A DNA stretch of 41,530 nucleotides from an uncultured bacterium. GTDB taxonomy: Bacteria; Nitrospirota; Thermodesulfovibrionia; Thermodesulfovibrionales; Dissulfurispiraceae. Each line of letters opens with the position of its first letter. Position 1 is the first letter of the stretch. The stretch covers positions 1 through 41,530 of the forward strand of contig CALEDV010000004.1 in assembly GCA_937949555.1 (NCBI GenBank), read 5' to 3'. Below, piece after piece: positions 1 through 7,383 of the stretch. A program made the position numbers and the translations under genes. The notes under the pieces are model-generated. The model searched no databases, was not told where the DNA came from, and saw nothing but the letters and a program-made list of their open reading frames with translations.

Positions 1-111
1 AGGATTTACCCCAGGTGGCACATCAGCGACTCCTGCGCCGCCGCCTCCGCATGCAGAGAGCATATATATGGATACCGTAATTAACAGTATGGTTAAGAGT
101 TTTTTTGTCAT
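1..111 (-). CDS. Lipoprotein, N-terminal part only (runs off the window)
   Basis: The visible reading frame starts at an ATG at 111 and leaves the window at position 1. It begins MTKKLLTILLITVSIYM and continues into a lipobox LSAC followed by four glycines, which is a textbook type II signal peptide with a glycine tether. A GGAGGGG ribosome site lies 4 bases before this ATG. A second in-frame ATG at 123 abuts the stop codon of the preceding lipoprotein gene, but its AAGG site is weaker. The mature domain is outside the window, so function cannot be given. Its position directly behind another lipoprotein gene on the same strand suggests co-transcription. Secretion and lipidation are well supported. 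Confidence 0.7.
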   Translation of the reverse strand, partial: MTKKLLTILLITVSIYMLSACGGGGAGVADVPPGVNP

Positions 112-123
112 TTTCCCCTCCAT

Positions 124-801
124 TTATGACCTTAAATTACAATAATTGTATGCTCCCATACTAAAGAGAGCATTTCCTACTATAGAAAATCGGTCACCCG
201 TGTCAGTTCTACCATAGAAAGTTACAGTTGCAGTATAGTTATTGATTAAATTTGACCTTGAAGAATACCTGCCTGAGGCAAGGTCATTATAGTAAGAATT
301 TTTTCTTGGGACATCTACAAAAATGGCAAGCATCTTTGCTTCAGTAGATGTTACAGTTGTAAGTGGAGCAGGGAGCACCCAACTGGTGTACCCTTCGTAT
401 CTTTCAATTGGCGGACCACCAAAGGAATCTGTTGATATCCTATAGTCTATAGTATACCTCTCCAAGATGATTGTTGTATTAGGCGGTATGTCTGCATAGG
501 GATTTAATGCCCTGATTTGAAAACTAACAATAGCAGTGTGGTCCCAATAAGGTTCAGGTTGATCGCCATCCTGTGTTGGATCACAGTCCGAGATAGGGAA
601 TACATCTACTTCCGTTGTTAAATTAGGGGTCTCTGTACTTCCCATATATTGGGGAGATATATTGACTAAGCAAATGTTTAGCCCCTTTGCATTTGCACAA
701 AAACTGCCAGTGCTCTCATTTCCAACAGTTGCCCCCCCTCCACAACTTGTCAGTAAAATAGATAAGAACAAGACAAAAAGGCACCTCACACCTCGCATCA
801 T
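124..801 (-). CDS. Putative secreted lipoprotein, unknown function
   Basis: This 225-residue protein has an N-terminal hydrophobic stretch (about residues 6-17) ending in a lipobox LTSC with the modifiable Cys at 20, followed by three glycines, so it should be exported and lipid-anchored. The rest is polar and rich in Thr, Asn, Tyr and Pro with alternating hydrophobic patterns that look like beta strands. I recognise no catalytic motif. The start has two tandem ATG codons (801 and 798) behind a strong AAGGAGG site. A sigma70-type promoter lies upstream. The stop codon abuts the next lipoprotein gene. Presence in another chromosome at the same place would strengthen it as a conserved gene; I do not recognise the family. 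Confidence 0.75.
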   Translation of the reverse strand: MMRGVRCLFVLFLSILLTSCGGGATVGNESTGSFCANAKGLNICLVNISPQYMGSTETPNLTTEVDVFPISDCDPTQDGDQPEPYWDHTAIVSFQIRALNPYADIPPNTTIILERYTIDYRISTDSFGGPPIERYEGYTSWVLPAPLTTVTSTEAKMLAIFVDVPRKNSYYNDLASGRYSSRSNLINNYTATVTFYGRTDTGDRFSIVGNALFSMGAYNYCNLRS

Positions 802-847
802 GTATGTTCCTCCTTGGTTTGATTTTAAATCTCTAAAAATTCAGGTA

Positions 848-876
848 ATTATAGTAAAAGTCACAAATAGTTGCAA
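848..876 (-). promoter_or_regulatory. Sigma70-type promoter for the minus-strand lipoprotein gene
   Basis: On the minus strand TTGCAA (876-871) and TATAAT (853-848) are separated by exactly 17 bases, and the ATG at 801 follows after a short AT-rich leader with a good ribosome site. The -35 hexamer matches 4 of 6 consensus positions and the -10 is perfect. The -35 box is part of an 18-bp near-dyad, TTGCAAACTTTTTTGCAA (871-888), which could be an operator. Confidence 0.55.
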
Positions 877-941
877 ACTTTTTTGCAATGACCAATAAAT
901 GATATACCTATTGCTGCCCCCTGTGTCAGAAATATCAACTC

Positions 942-950
942 TGGTATAAT
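942..950 (+). promoter_or_regulatory. Extended -10 promoter, probably giving a leaderless mRNA
   Basis: TGG directly followed by TATAAT forms an extended -10 element (TGnTATAAT). The expected transcription start, 6-7 bases downstream, falls on or next to the ATG at 957. There is no Shine-Dalgarno sequence before that ATG, which fits leaderless translation. No good -35 box is visible, as is usual for extended -10 promoters. Confidence 0.5.
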
Positions 951-956
951 CATTTG

Positions 957-1883
957 ATGCAAGAGACCCTTATAGTGTTTGCCTTGATCTTATTGACAAG
1001 TCTGATTTTTAAAAAACTCTATGGTAATTCTGACAATGTCAAAGAGGGAATAAACGCTGTTGTTTTCAATGTGATGCTTCCTGCCCTGTGTGTTAAGACC
1101 TTTGCTGTGGCTAAGATTGACTATGCCCTGTTATTTGTGCCTGCTATTGCGTGGCTTGTAATACTATTTTGTACAGCAATTGGGTTTATCACTGCAAGGA
1201 TAGTCTCTCGGTTTTTTTTGCTCTTTGACAACGAGATAGGCGTGCTTGTATTAGTAAGCGCCTTTGGAAATGTGCTTTATCTTGGCGCCCCTGTGCTTGC
1301 TACGCTTTACGGGCAGGAGGCCGTTAAATATGCACTGGTCTTTGACTTTCTCGCAAGCACCCCATTGGTATGGACTCTGGCTGCCTTTATCGCATCCTAT
1401 TATGGTGATAAGGGTGGCTTTAGTCTCAGATCTTCCCTGAAGACTATAATAGGCCTTCCGCCCCTTTGGGGCATTGCTATTGGTGCAGGAATTAATGTGG
1501 CAGGATTTCAGATTGATGGATTATTGTTGAAATTCTTTGATATGCTTGGATGTGCTGTTACACCCTTGATGATTTTCTCAATAGGCTTGTCTTTGAAAAT
1601 ACCGCCTATCAAGTATGCCTTTGTCCTTATCCCCTTTGTATTTATAAAGCTTTTTATTGCTCCCTTAATGGCCTTTTACATTACAGGGATATTCCCATTA
1701 GATGAGATTGCGCGCAAGAGCGCCATTACAGAGAGTGCCATGCCAGTGATGGTACTACTATTGATAGTCTCTGCGAGATATAAGCTTAATGAATCACTCA
1801 CTGCCCTTGCAATTACCCTTAGCACTGCCCTTTCATTTATAAGCTTGCCTTTTGTAGCATATATGCTTGACAGATATATTTAA
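957..1883 (+). CDS. AEC-family (auxin efflux carrier type) permease
   Basis: This integral membrane protein of 308 residues has about ten hydrophobic segments covering most of its length, with the N-terminal ILLTSLIFKKLYGN and the glycine- and proline-rich core (near VMLPALCVKTFA and FGNVLYLGAPVL) typical of the auxin efflux carrier / malate permease family. Bacterial members export or import small organic acids; the substrate cannot be read from sequence. I chose ATG 957 over the TTG at 954 immediately before it. It seems to be translated without a Shine-Dalgarno site from a promoter overlapping the start. The xth gene follows 12 bases later with its own ribosome site, so the two are likely co-transcribed. 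Confidence 0.8.
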   Translation: MQETLIVFALILLTSLIFKKLYGNSDNVKEGINAVVFNVMLPALCVKTFAVAKIDYALLFVPAIAWLVILFCTAIGFITARIVSRFFLLFDNEIGVLVLVSAFGNVLYLGAPVLATLYGQEAVKYALVFDFLASTPLVWTLAAFIASYYGDKGGFSLRSSLKTIIGLPPLWGIAIGAGINVAGFQIDGLLLKFFDMLGCAVTPLMIFSIGLSLKIPPIKYAFVLIPFVFIKLFIAPLMAFYITGIFPLDEIARKSAITESAMPVMVLLLIVSARYKLNESLTALAITLSTALSFISLPFVAYMLDRYI

Positions 1884-1895
1884 GATGGAGGACAG

Positions 1896-2675
1896 ATGAA
1901 GATAGCCTCATACAATGTAAACTCGATCAAGTCAAGATTAGGTTTGGTTGTCCAGTGGTTGCAAAGGAGATCCTGTGACATAGATGTGTTGTGTCTTCAA
2001 GAGATCAAGACTGTTGATGAGGCATTCCCGTATAAAGACTTTGAGTCCTTGGGCTATGTATGCGCTGTCTCTGGCCAAAAGGCATACAACGGCGTGGCTG
2101 TGTGTTCAAAGGTAAGACCTGAGCATGTTGTAAGGGAATTTGATGTGGCAGAATTGGATGAACAAAAGAGGCTTATTGCCGTGACCATTGGTGGTATAGA
2201 TATCTATTCAGTCTATGCCCCCCATGGTGACCTGAGGGGGATGGATAAGTATTACTACAAACAACGTTGGTATGAGGCATTCAAGGCCTATCTGTCAAGG
2301 CAGCCTGAGCAAAGGGGTATTGTGCTTGCCGGGGACTTTAATGTCGCCCTCACAGACATGGATGTGTATGACCCTGTATTGTTGAAAGATACAATAGGCA
2401 CAATGGATGAGGAGAGGCTTGCCCTGATGGATATTGTCAATATGGGTTTTACTGACACCTTCAGGCATATCCACAAAGAGGAAAGACAATTTAGTTGGTG
2501 GGACTACAGTGGAGGGGCAGTATGGAAGGATGAGGGTATGAGGATAGACTATATCTTCTGTAAGGGCAACCTGTCTGAGAAGATAAAGGAGGCAGAGATT
2601 GATCTCTGGCCAAGGAGACGGAGGACCCCAACCCCGTCGGATCATACGCCTGTTATAGCTGAGTTTGTGATATAA
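1896..2675 (+). CDS. xth: Exodeoxyribonuclease III (AP endonuclease)
   Basis: This 259-residue protein is a member of the exonuclease III / AP endonuclease family, which cleaves DNA 5' to abasic sites and removes 3' blocking groups during base excision repair. The family motifs are all present in order: metal-binding Asn in YNVNSIKSR near the start, LQEIKT with the catalytic Glu, YAPHGD, the AGDFNVA block, the WWDY segment, RIDYIF, and SDHTPV near the C-terminus with the catalytic Asp-His. Length is normal for the family (about 250-270). GGAGG lies 4 bases before the ATG. It acts in the cytoplasm on chromosomal DNA and is probably co-transcribed with the permease upstream. Confidence 0.95.
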   Translation: MKIASYNVNSIKSRLGLVVQWLQRRSCDIDVLCLQEIKTVDEAFPYKDFESLGYVCAVSGQKAYNGVAVCSKVRPEHVVREFDVAELDEQKRLIAVTIGGIDIYSVYAPHGDLRGMDKYYYKQRWYEAFKAYLSRQPEQRGIVLAGDFNVALTDMDVYDPVLLKDTIGTMDEERLALMDIVNMGFTDTFRHIHKEERQFSWWDYSGGAVWKDEGMRIDYIFCKGNLSEKIKEAEIDLWPRRRRTPTPSDHTPVIAEFVI

Positions 2676-2697
2676 TCTCTTTACAGGAGACAGTGTA

Positions 2698-3777
2698 ATG
2701 GATGCAGCAAGACAAAGGACAAAGCCAGAATATATAACTGTAGAGCAGTTAGAAGAGAAGGTCTTCTTCATAGTGGATAAGAGGATGAAGGATATCCTTG
2801 TCTATAAAGAGGACTTCAGCGAGATTAAGGGTCTTTTAAAAGATATAACCTCGACAATGGTCGAGCTTGGGGAGGCTCAGAGGAATACAGAGCAGAAGAT
2901 GGCCGAGCTTGCTGAAGCTCAGAAGAATACAGAACAGAAGATGGCCGAACTTGGAGAGGCCCAGAGGAATACAGAGGCAAGGCTTAGTGAGCTTGCAGAG
3001 GAGCAAAGGGAATCGAGGAAAGATATTGGTAGATTAGACAAGACTATGCAGGAGCTTGCTGAGGCCCAGAAGAATACAGAGATAAAGGTCAGTCAGCTGG
3101 CTGAGGAGCAAAGGGAGTCGAGGAAAGATATTGGTAGATTGGACAAGACTATGCAGGAGCTTACTGAACTCCACAAGGAGTCCAGAAAGGACATCAATAG
3201 ATTAGACAAGACTATGCAGGAGCTTACTGAACTCCACAAGGAGTCCAGAAAGGACATCAATAGATTGGACAAGACTATGCAGGAGCTTGCTGAGGCTCAG
3301 AAGAATACAGAGATAAAGGTCAATGAGCTTGCGGAGCAACAGAAAAGGACAGAAAGGGCCATTGAAACACTCACTAAAACTATGATAAAAACAAGAAGTG
3401 AATTAGGTGGGCTCGGCCAGTCCTTTGGTTATGCCCTTGAAAATGAGGCCTACAGGGTGCTCCCATCCTATTTAAAGAGGGTTCACAACATAGATGTTGT
3501 GGATAGATTCATAAGGACAGAGATAAATGGACAGGAGGTAAATATCTTTGCAAGGGCAAAGAGGGCAGACAAAGAGTTGCTGGTAGTGGGAGAGAGCAAG
3601 ACAAAGCTCGACAGTGTAGATGACTTGAAGAAGTTGCGGGTTAAGGTCAAGGCAGTAAGAGACTTTTATGGGACTGACGATATTGTTAGGGTCCTCATCA
3701 CCCACTATTGTAAGCCAACAATCTTAAATAAGGCCAAGGAACAGGACATAATTGTGGTGCAAAGCTATGAGTGGTAG
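2698..3777 (+). CDS. Coiled-coil repeat protein with PD-(D/E)XK nuclease-like C-terminal domain (DUF3782-like)
   Basis: This 359-residue protein has three parts. Residues 1-50 are a short charged head. Residues 50-230 are a long coiled coil of 14- and 21-residue units such as ELAEAQKNTEQKMA and ELTELHKESRKDINRLDKTMQ (the latter one residue over two turns repeated almost exactly). Residues 240-359 form an alpha/beta domain with a YALENEAYR helix, an EVNIFA strand and a GESKTK strand, which together resemble the E...(D/E)xK metal site of PD-(D/E)XK nucleases. This matches the DUF3782-type proteins that are often found in several copies per genome in thermophiles, cyanobacteria and Nitrospirota. 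Biological role unknown. GGAG lies 9 bases before the ATG. Activity is inferred, not shown. Confidence 0.7.
   Translation: MDAARQRTKPEYITVEQLEEKVFFIVDKRMKDILVYKEDFSEIKGLLKDITSTMVELGEAQRNTEQKMAELAEAQKNTEQKMAELGEAQRNTEARLSELAEEQRESRKDIGRLDKTMQELAEAQKNTEIKVSQLAEEQRESRKDIGRLDKTMQELTELHKESRKDINRLDKTMQELTELHKESRKDINRLDKTMQELAEAQKNTEIKVNELAEQQKRTERAIETLTKTMIKTRSELGGLGQSFGYALENEAYRVLPSYLKRVHNIDVVDRFIRTEINGQEVNIFARAKRADKELLVVGESKTKLDSVDDLKKLRVKVKAVRDFYGTDDIVRVLITHYCKPTILNKAKEQDIIVVQSYEW
3157..3282 (+). repeat. Tandem 63-bp repeat within the coiled-coil gene
   Basis: Two 63-bp units (3157-3219 and 3220-3282) are identical except for one A/G difference, so the duplication is recent or kept uniform by recombination. 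Each codes for 21 residues. More diverged 42- and 63-bp units of the same kind extend from about 2863 to 3330. The reading frame is kept throughout, so copy number could vary without breaking the gene. Confidence 0.9.
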
Positions 3778-3778
3778 A

Positions 3779-4360
3779 ATGAAGCCTTTAAGGTTTAGGA
3801 AAATACATGGGGCATTAAACATCAATATCGTGTTTTTGGCTGTTTTTTTAGTCTCGCTATCCTCCTGCACCCCTCCTGTTATAAGCCCTAACCTTATAGG
3901 ACAGTCACGGCTTAACCTTCCAATAGCCGAATTAACGGCAAATCCAATCCCCTATGAGAATCGGCTCTTTACTTTCGGTGCGCAGATAGTGGAGGTAAGA
4001 TTGATTCAGGAGGGGTCGGAGATAGAGGGTGTATATATACCAGTTGATGAAGGCGGAAGGCCAATAGGAAGCAAACATCCAAACACAAGGATACGGGCAC
4101 TTTTCAAAAAAGAATATGGACTACTTGATCCAACGGTATATGAAAAGGGCAGGATTGTGACTATTGCAGGTGTCTTCAAGGGGTTACAACCTGATAAGAT
4201 AGATGCCTTAAACTATCTCTTTCCTTATTTCCATATACAAGAGGTGTTCCTATGGGATAGGGTTTATCAAAGGGCACCTTATCCATGGTACACTGACCCA
4301 TGGTACAACGATCCAGGTCCCTTCCGATATGGTTTTGGCTATTACTGGTGGCGTCGCTAA
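3779..4360 (+). CDS. Slp-family outer-membrane lipoprotein
   Basis: From the ATG at 3779 the protein has 193 residues: a basic N-terminus (MKPLRFRKIH), a hydrophobic stretch, and a lipobox LSSC with Cys 30. The body resembles the starvation-inducible Slp lipoprotein family: a block on 'tanPIPYENRLFTFGAQIVEV', then a second strand-rich block, ending near an FHIQEVFLW segment. The last 30 residues are rich in Tyr, Trp and Pro, which is common in this family's outer-membrane tails. The start overlaps the end of the upstream gene region; ATG 3767 (in the same frame) and TTG 3752 are alternatives, and none has a clear ribosome site, so translational coupling is likely. Role in the family is poorly known. 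Confidence 0.75.
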   Translation: MKPLRFRKIHGALNINIVFLAVFLVSLSSCTPPVISPNLIGQSRLNLPIAELTANPIPYENRLFTFGAQIVEVRLIQEGSEIEGVYIPVDEGGRPIGSKHPNTRIRALFKKEYGLLDPTVYEKGRIVTIAGVFKGLQPDKIDALNYLFPYFHIQEVFLWDRVYQRAPYPWYTDPWYNDPGPFRYGFGYYWWRR

Positions 4361-4411
4361 ATCTGTCTATCTCTCTCTGAGGCACCCCTGGCAGGAAAAT
4401 TCATAATATTG

Positions 4412-5131
4412 ATGTACCACAACATCGGTGTGCCTCCTCTAAAGGCTAAGATGAAGGCGCTCTATGTGCTGCCCTCTATGTTTAGGTTTCAGATGTGGTT
4501 TCTAAAGGTAGCAGGATTCAGGATAGTCAAATTATCAGACATGCTTGATGCCATAGCGAGAGGCTCTCTCAATGATAGGCTTGCAGTGCTTACCTTTGAC
4601 GACGGATACCTTGATTTCTATCAAAATGCCCTGCCAATACTGAGGGAATATAATTATCCTGCCACTGTATTTGTAGTATCTGACTTGATAGGGGCATCAA
4701 ATGTGTGGGATACCTCGCGCTATGACAGTATTGTTGAACCCCTTATGAACCTTAGACAGCTAATAGAGATACAACGCAGCAATATCCAGATAGGCTCTCA
4801 TTCTAAGACCCATGCGGATCTCACAAAAATAGACATCAATCAAAGGAGGCTAGAGATCTTTCAATCAAAGTCCAAACTCGAGGAAGTCCTTGGTCAGCCT
4901 GTGGAATATTTCTGCTATCCCTTTGGTGGATATACAGAAGATGCCATTGAGATGGTCAAGGATGCTGGATATAAGGCAGCTATAAGCACTAAAAGGGGTT
5001 TTGTGAGGGAGGGAGATAGTGTATTTATGATGAGACGCATACCTGTGAGGCTCAATACCCATCCTCTCTTGTTCATCTACAAAATTATGACCGATTATGA
5101 GGACCTTAAAGGGAGGGCTCGTGAGGGATAA
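4412..5131 (+). CDS. Polysaccharide deacetylase (NodB-type) family protein
   Basis: The 239-residue protein is a NodB-fold carbohydrate esterase, which removes N- or O-acetyl groups from sugars using a divalent metal. Motif 1 is TFDDGY at about 61-66 (catalytic base and metal Asp), motif 2 is the HSKTH pair (His 130 and 134) that binds the metal, and motif 3 is CYPFGG. No signal peptide is visible, so it probably works in the cytoplasm or at the membrane on a lipid-linked glycan. The frame stays open back to the stop of the preceding gene, so the start could be ATG 4412, TTG 4409 or further up, because the residues before it (KFIIL) look like the family's first strand. Next to an MsbA-like exporter, a role in lipid-linked glycan or LPS precursor assembly is plausible. 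Confidence 0.85.
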   Translation: MYHNIGVPPLKAKMKALYVLPSMFRFQMWFLKVAGFRIVKLSDMLDAIARGSLNDRLAVLTFDDGYLDFYQNALPILREYNYPATVFVVSDLIGASNVWDTSRYDSIVEPLMNLRQLIEIQRSNIQIGSHSKTHADLTKIDINQRRLEIFQSKSKLEEVLGQPVEYFCYPFGGYTEDAIEMVKDAGYKAAISTKRGFVREGDSVFMMRRIPVRLNTHPLLFIYKIMTDYEDLKGRAREG

Positions 5132-6926
5132 CAAGCCCCTTACCGTTGAGGCTGTTTATGACATATTCAATAGATACAGCGGAGGTGTCTTCAAGGACGA
5201 CCTGAAGGTGATGTATGCACTGGCAAGACCCTATATATGGCTCTTTGTGGCTGCTGTATTGTGTAGTTCTGCCCTGTCGGGGATAAATGGCCTTATAGCC
5301 TGGGGCATAAAACCAGCCCTTGAGATGGTCTCTGAAAAAAGGTCAACCACGATCCTGATGCTACTACCCTTGGGTGTGATGGTGCTTTTTTGCCTTAGAG
5401 GTTTGTTTGTCTACTTAGCCAGCTACCTCATGAATGCCATTGGGGCAAAGATTGCTGTCAATATTAGGGAAGCCATTTATTACAGGCTGATGAGGCTCCC
5501 TATGTCCTTCTACAGCCAAAATCCAAGTGGTACAGTGATGTCAAGGATGCTCAATGATGTGGGCCTTATGCAGGCCGTATTTGCCGGCACTGTGAAGGAT
5601 TTCATTGTAGAAGGGGGCTCGGCCATTGTCCTAATGTTTGTGGCTTTTTACAGGCGGTGGGACTTGGCACTTCTGGCCTTTGTTGTGATCCCATTGATCT
5701 TGTTGAGCATAGCCTACATCGGGAGGATCATGAAGAAGGTGAGTTCTAAGACGAGGGTGCTTATCTCAGATGTTACAACAACCCTACAAGAGACCCTGCA
5801 GGGCATCAAGGTCATCAAGACCTTTACTGTAGAAGACACAATGCAGCGGCGATTCAAAGAGGCATTGAATGCCCATTACAAAAACACTATGAGAGAGGTC
5901 AGGGTTGATGAATCCTCCAGGCTACTCTCAGAGGTCTTAGGTGGTATAGGCCTTGCGGCCATTATGGTGTATGGCGGCAGTCTTATTATTAATGACTCCA
6001 TCACGCCAGGCACCTTCTTTTCCTTTGTGGCTGCTATGCTGCTTGTATATACCCCTTTAAAGAGATTGAGCAAGGTCCACAATGGTTTCCAGCAGATACG
6101 AGTAGTCTTTGAGAGACTAAAAGAGGTGGTCCTATCAGAGATGGAGAGGACTGGAGGGATTGATCATAAAATCAGAGGTTGTATAGTCTTTGAAAACCTA
6201 TCTTTCAAATATCCAGGCACCGAAGAGTATGTGCTTAGGAATATTAATGTGGAGATCAAGGATGGAGAGATTGTGGCACTTGTGGGGTATAGCGGGGCAG
6301 GCAAGAGCACCCTTGTAGATCTGATATCAGGATTCTGGCAGCCCTCTGAGGGGAGGTTATTAATTGACGGTATAGATATCAATCAGATCAGCCTCAATTC
6401 CCTTCGTAAGGGCATAGGGCTTGTGAGTCAAGAGGTGGTGCTCTTTGATGATACTGTTAAGGCTAATATCAGTATTGGTAAGCCAGAGGCCTCAATGGAT
6501 GAGATTATAGCAGCCTCAAAGGCTGCTTATGCCCATGATTTTATCATGGAACTCCCAAAGGCTTATGAGACAAGGGTAGGGGAGCATGGAGCCAAACTCT
6601 CGGGGGGGCAAAAACAGCGCATCACCATTGCCCGTGCCATACTCAGAGACCCAAAGATACTTTTACTTGATGAGGCCACATCCTCTCTGGATGCTGAGTC
6701 CGAGCAAAAGGTGCAACAGGCACTTGAAACACTGATGCAAAATAGAACCACCCTTGTAATTGCCCACAGGCTCTCAACGACACAGCGGGCAGACAGGATT
6801 TTAGTAATTAATAGAGGCATCATTGAGCAGTCTGGGTCGCACCAGGAACTCCTTGAGCAGGGAGGGCTCTACAGGGAGCTTTACAATCTGCAGCCTGCTG
6901 ACAACAAACCCCAAAGCCACAGTTAG
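5121..6926 (+). CDS. MsbA-like ABC exporter (fused permease and ATPase)
   Basis: This half-size ABC exporter (601 residues from GTG 5121) probably flips lipid A-core or another lipid-linked molecule across the inner membrane. The N-terminal two thirds hold six membrane segments with the SFYSQNPSGTVMSRMLNDV coupling region of type I exporters. The nucleotide-binding domain shows Walker A GYSGAGKST (about 389-397), signature LSGGQ (493-497), Walker B ILLLDE (513-518) and H-loop His 549. GTG 5121 has GGGAGGG 4 bases upstream, and overlaps the stop of the deacetylase gene by 11 bases; an ATG at 5097 in the same frame lacks a ribosome site. Substrate identity is inferred from overall similarity to MsbA and could be another lipid or drug. 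Confidence 0.88.
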   Translation: MRDNKPLTVEAVYDIFNRYSGGVFKDDLKVMYALARPYIWLFVAAVLCSSALSGINGLIAWGIKPALEMVSEKRSTTILMLLPLGVMVLFCLRGLFVYLASYLMNAIGAKIAVNIREAIYYRLMRLPMSFYSQNPSGTVMSRMLNDVGLMQAVFAGTVKDFIVEGGSAIVLMFVAFYRRWDLALLAFVVIPLILLSIAYIGRIMKKVSSKTRVLISDVTTTLQETLQGIKVIKTFTVEDTMQRRFKEALNAHYKNTMREVRVDESSRLLSEVLGGIGLAAIMVYGGSLIINDSITPGTFFSFVAAMLLVYTPLKRLSKVHNGFQQIRVVFERLKEVVLSEMERTGGIDHKIRGCIVFENLSFKYPGTEEYVLRNINVEIKDGEIVALVGYSGAGKSTLVDLISGFWQPSEGRLLIDGIDINQISLNSLRKGIGLVSQEVVLFDDTVKANISIGKPEASMDEIIAASKAAYAHDFIMELPKAYETRVGEHGAKLSGGQKQRITIARAILRDPKILLLDEATSSLDAESEQKVQQALETLMQNRTTLVIAHRLSTTQRADRILVINRGIIEQSGSHQELLEQGGLYRELYNLQPADNKPQSHS

Positions 6927-6977
6927 CATTGAAAAATCCTATCTCTGTCCTATCCCCATAATTTTAAACAGCATCAG

Positions 6978-7062
6978 TGCAATTATAAATTGCGCCTAAA
7001 TCATCCTTATCTTGCATTTTTTATTGCAAAAAGAGGGCAAAGATGCAATAATAAGTTGCATC
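6978..7062 (+). promoter_or_regulatory. Three TGCAA/TTGCA dyads, likely enhancer sites for a sigma54 activator
   Basis: Three dyads occur in the gap upstream of the sigma54 promoter: 6978-6995 (TGCAAT...ATTGCG), 7012-7029 (TTGCATTTTTTATTGCAA) and 7042-7062 (arms GATGCAA and TTGCATC, perfect, 7-base spacer). Centres lie about 33 bases, or three helical turns, apart, so an activator would bind one DNA face. They sit about 75-160 bases upstream of the expected transcription start, the normal range for sigma54 enhancers. The rest of 6927-7110 shows nothing else. Confidence 0.6.
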
Positions 7063-7110
7063 AACAATCGGGGCAGTTAAAAAAGCATTAAATAATAATA
7101 GGTTACGATG

Positions 7111-7126
7111 TGGCATTGCAATTGCT
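7111..7126 (+). promoter_or_regulatory. Sigma54 (-24/-12) promoter
   Basis: TGGCAT, five bases, then TTGCT matches the RpoN consensus (TGGCAC-N5-TTGCA/T) at all but one of the conserved positions, with the GG and GC doublets at the required spacing. Transcription should start near 7138, leaving a leader of about 28 bases with AAAGGAGG ahead of the ATG at 7167. Confidence 0.75.
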
Positions 7127-7166
7127 CTTATTAACCGTAAAGGATGTTTGATTAAAGGAGGATGAG

Positions 7167-7376
7167 ATGTCAACTGTAAATACTACAACGGAGTTCCTCT
7201 TTATTGTTTCTTTAATGTTGACACTGTCATTATTATGCAGCTTCCCAAGGATTTCCTATGTCCTGTGGCATTCAATAAGGGAAGGCATAGAGGATTACAA
7301 GAGGAAGATAGGGTTCAAAAGGACAGAATTTAAAGACAAAAGATTCGTTGAGATAGATGTTAGGGGTAATCGTTAG
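7167..7376 (+). CDS. Small single-pass membrane protein of unknown function, sigma54-controlled
   Basis: This 69-residue protein has one hydrophobic helix (about residues 9-33, FLFIVSLMLTLSLLC) and a basic, charged C-terminal tail (KRKIGFKRTEFKDKRF), so the tail should lie in the cytoplasm. I do not recognise the family. The coding status is well supported by a strong AAAGGAGG site 7 bases before the ATG and by a full sigma54 promoter with three dyads upstream. The gene converges on the sigma54 activator gene, whose stop is 7 bases away. Its place beside a transporter-carbonic anhydrase operon suggests an accessory or regulatory membrane peptide for that system, but this is inference. Confidence 0.7.
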   Translation: MSTVNTTTEFLFIVSLMLTLSLLCSFPRISYVLWHSIREGIEDYKRKIGFKRTEFKDKRFVEIDVRGNR

Positions 7377-7383
7377 ATAGGAA

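Noticed and set aside
2295-2771. Long minus-strand frame of 158 codons over the xth gene
   Set aside because: Shadow of the clearly functional exonuclease III frame; no family features.
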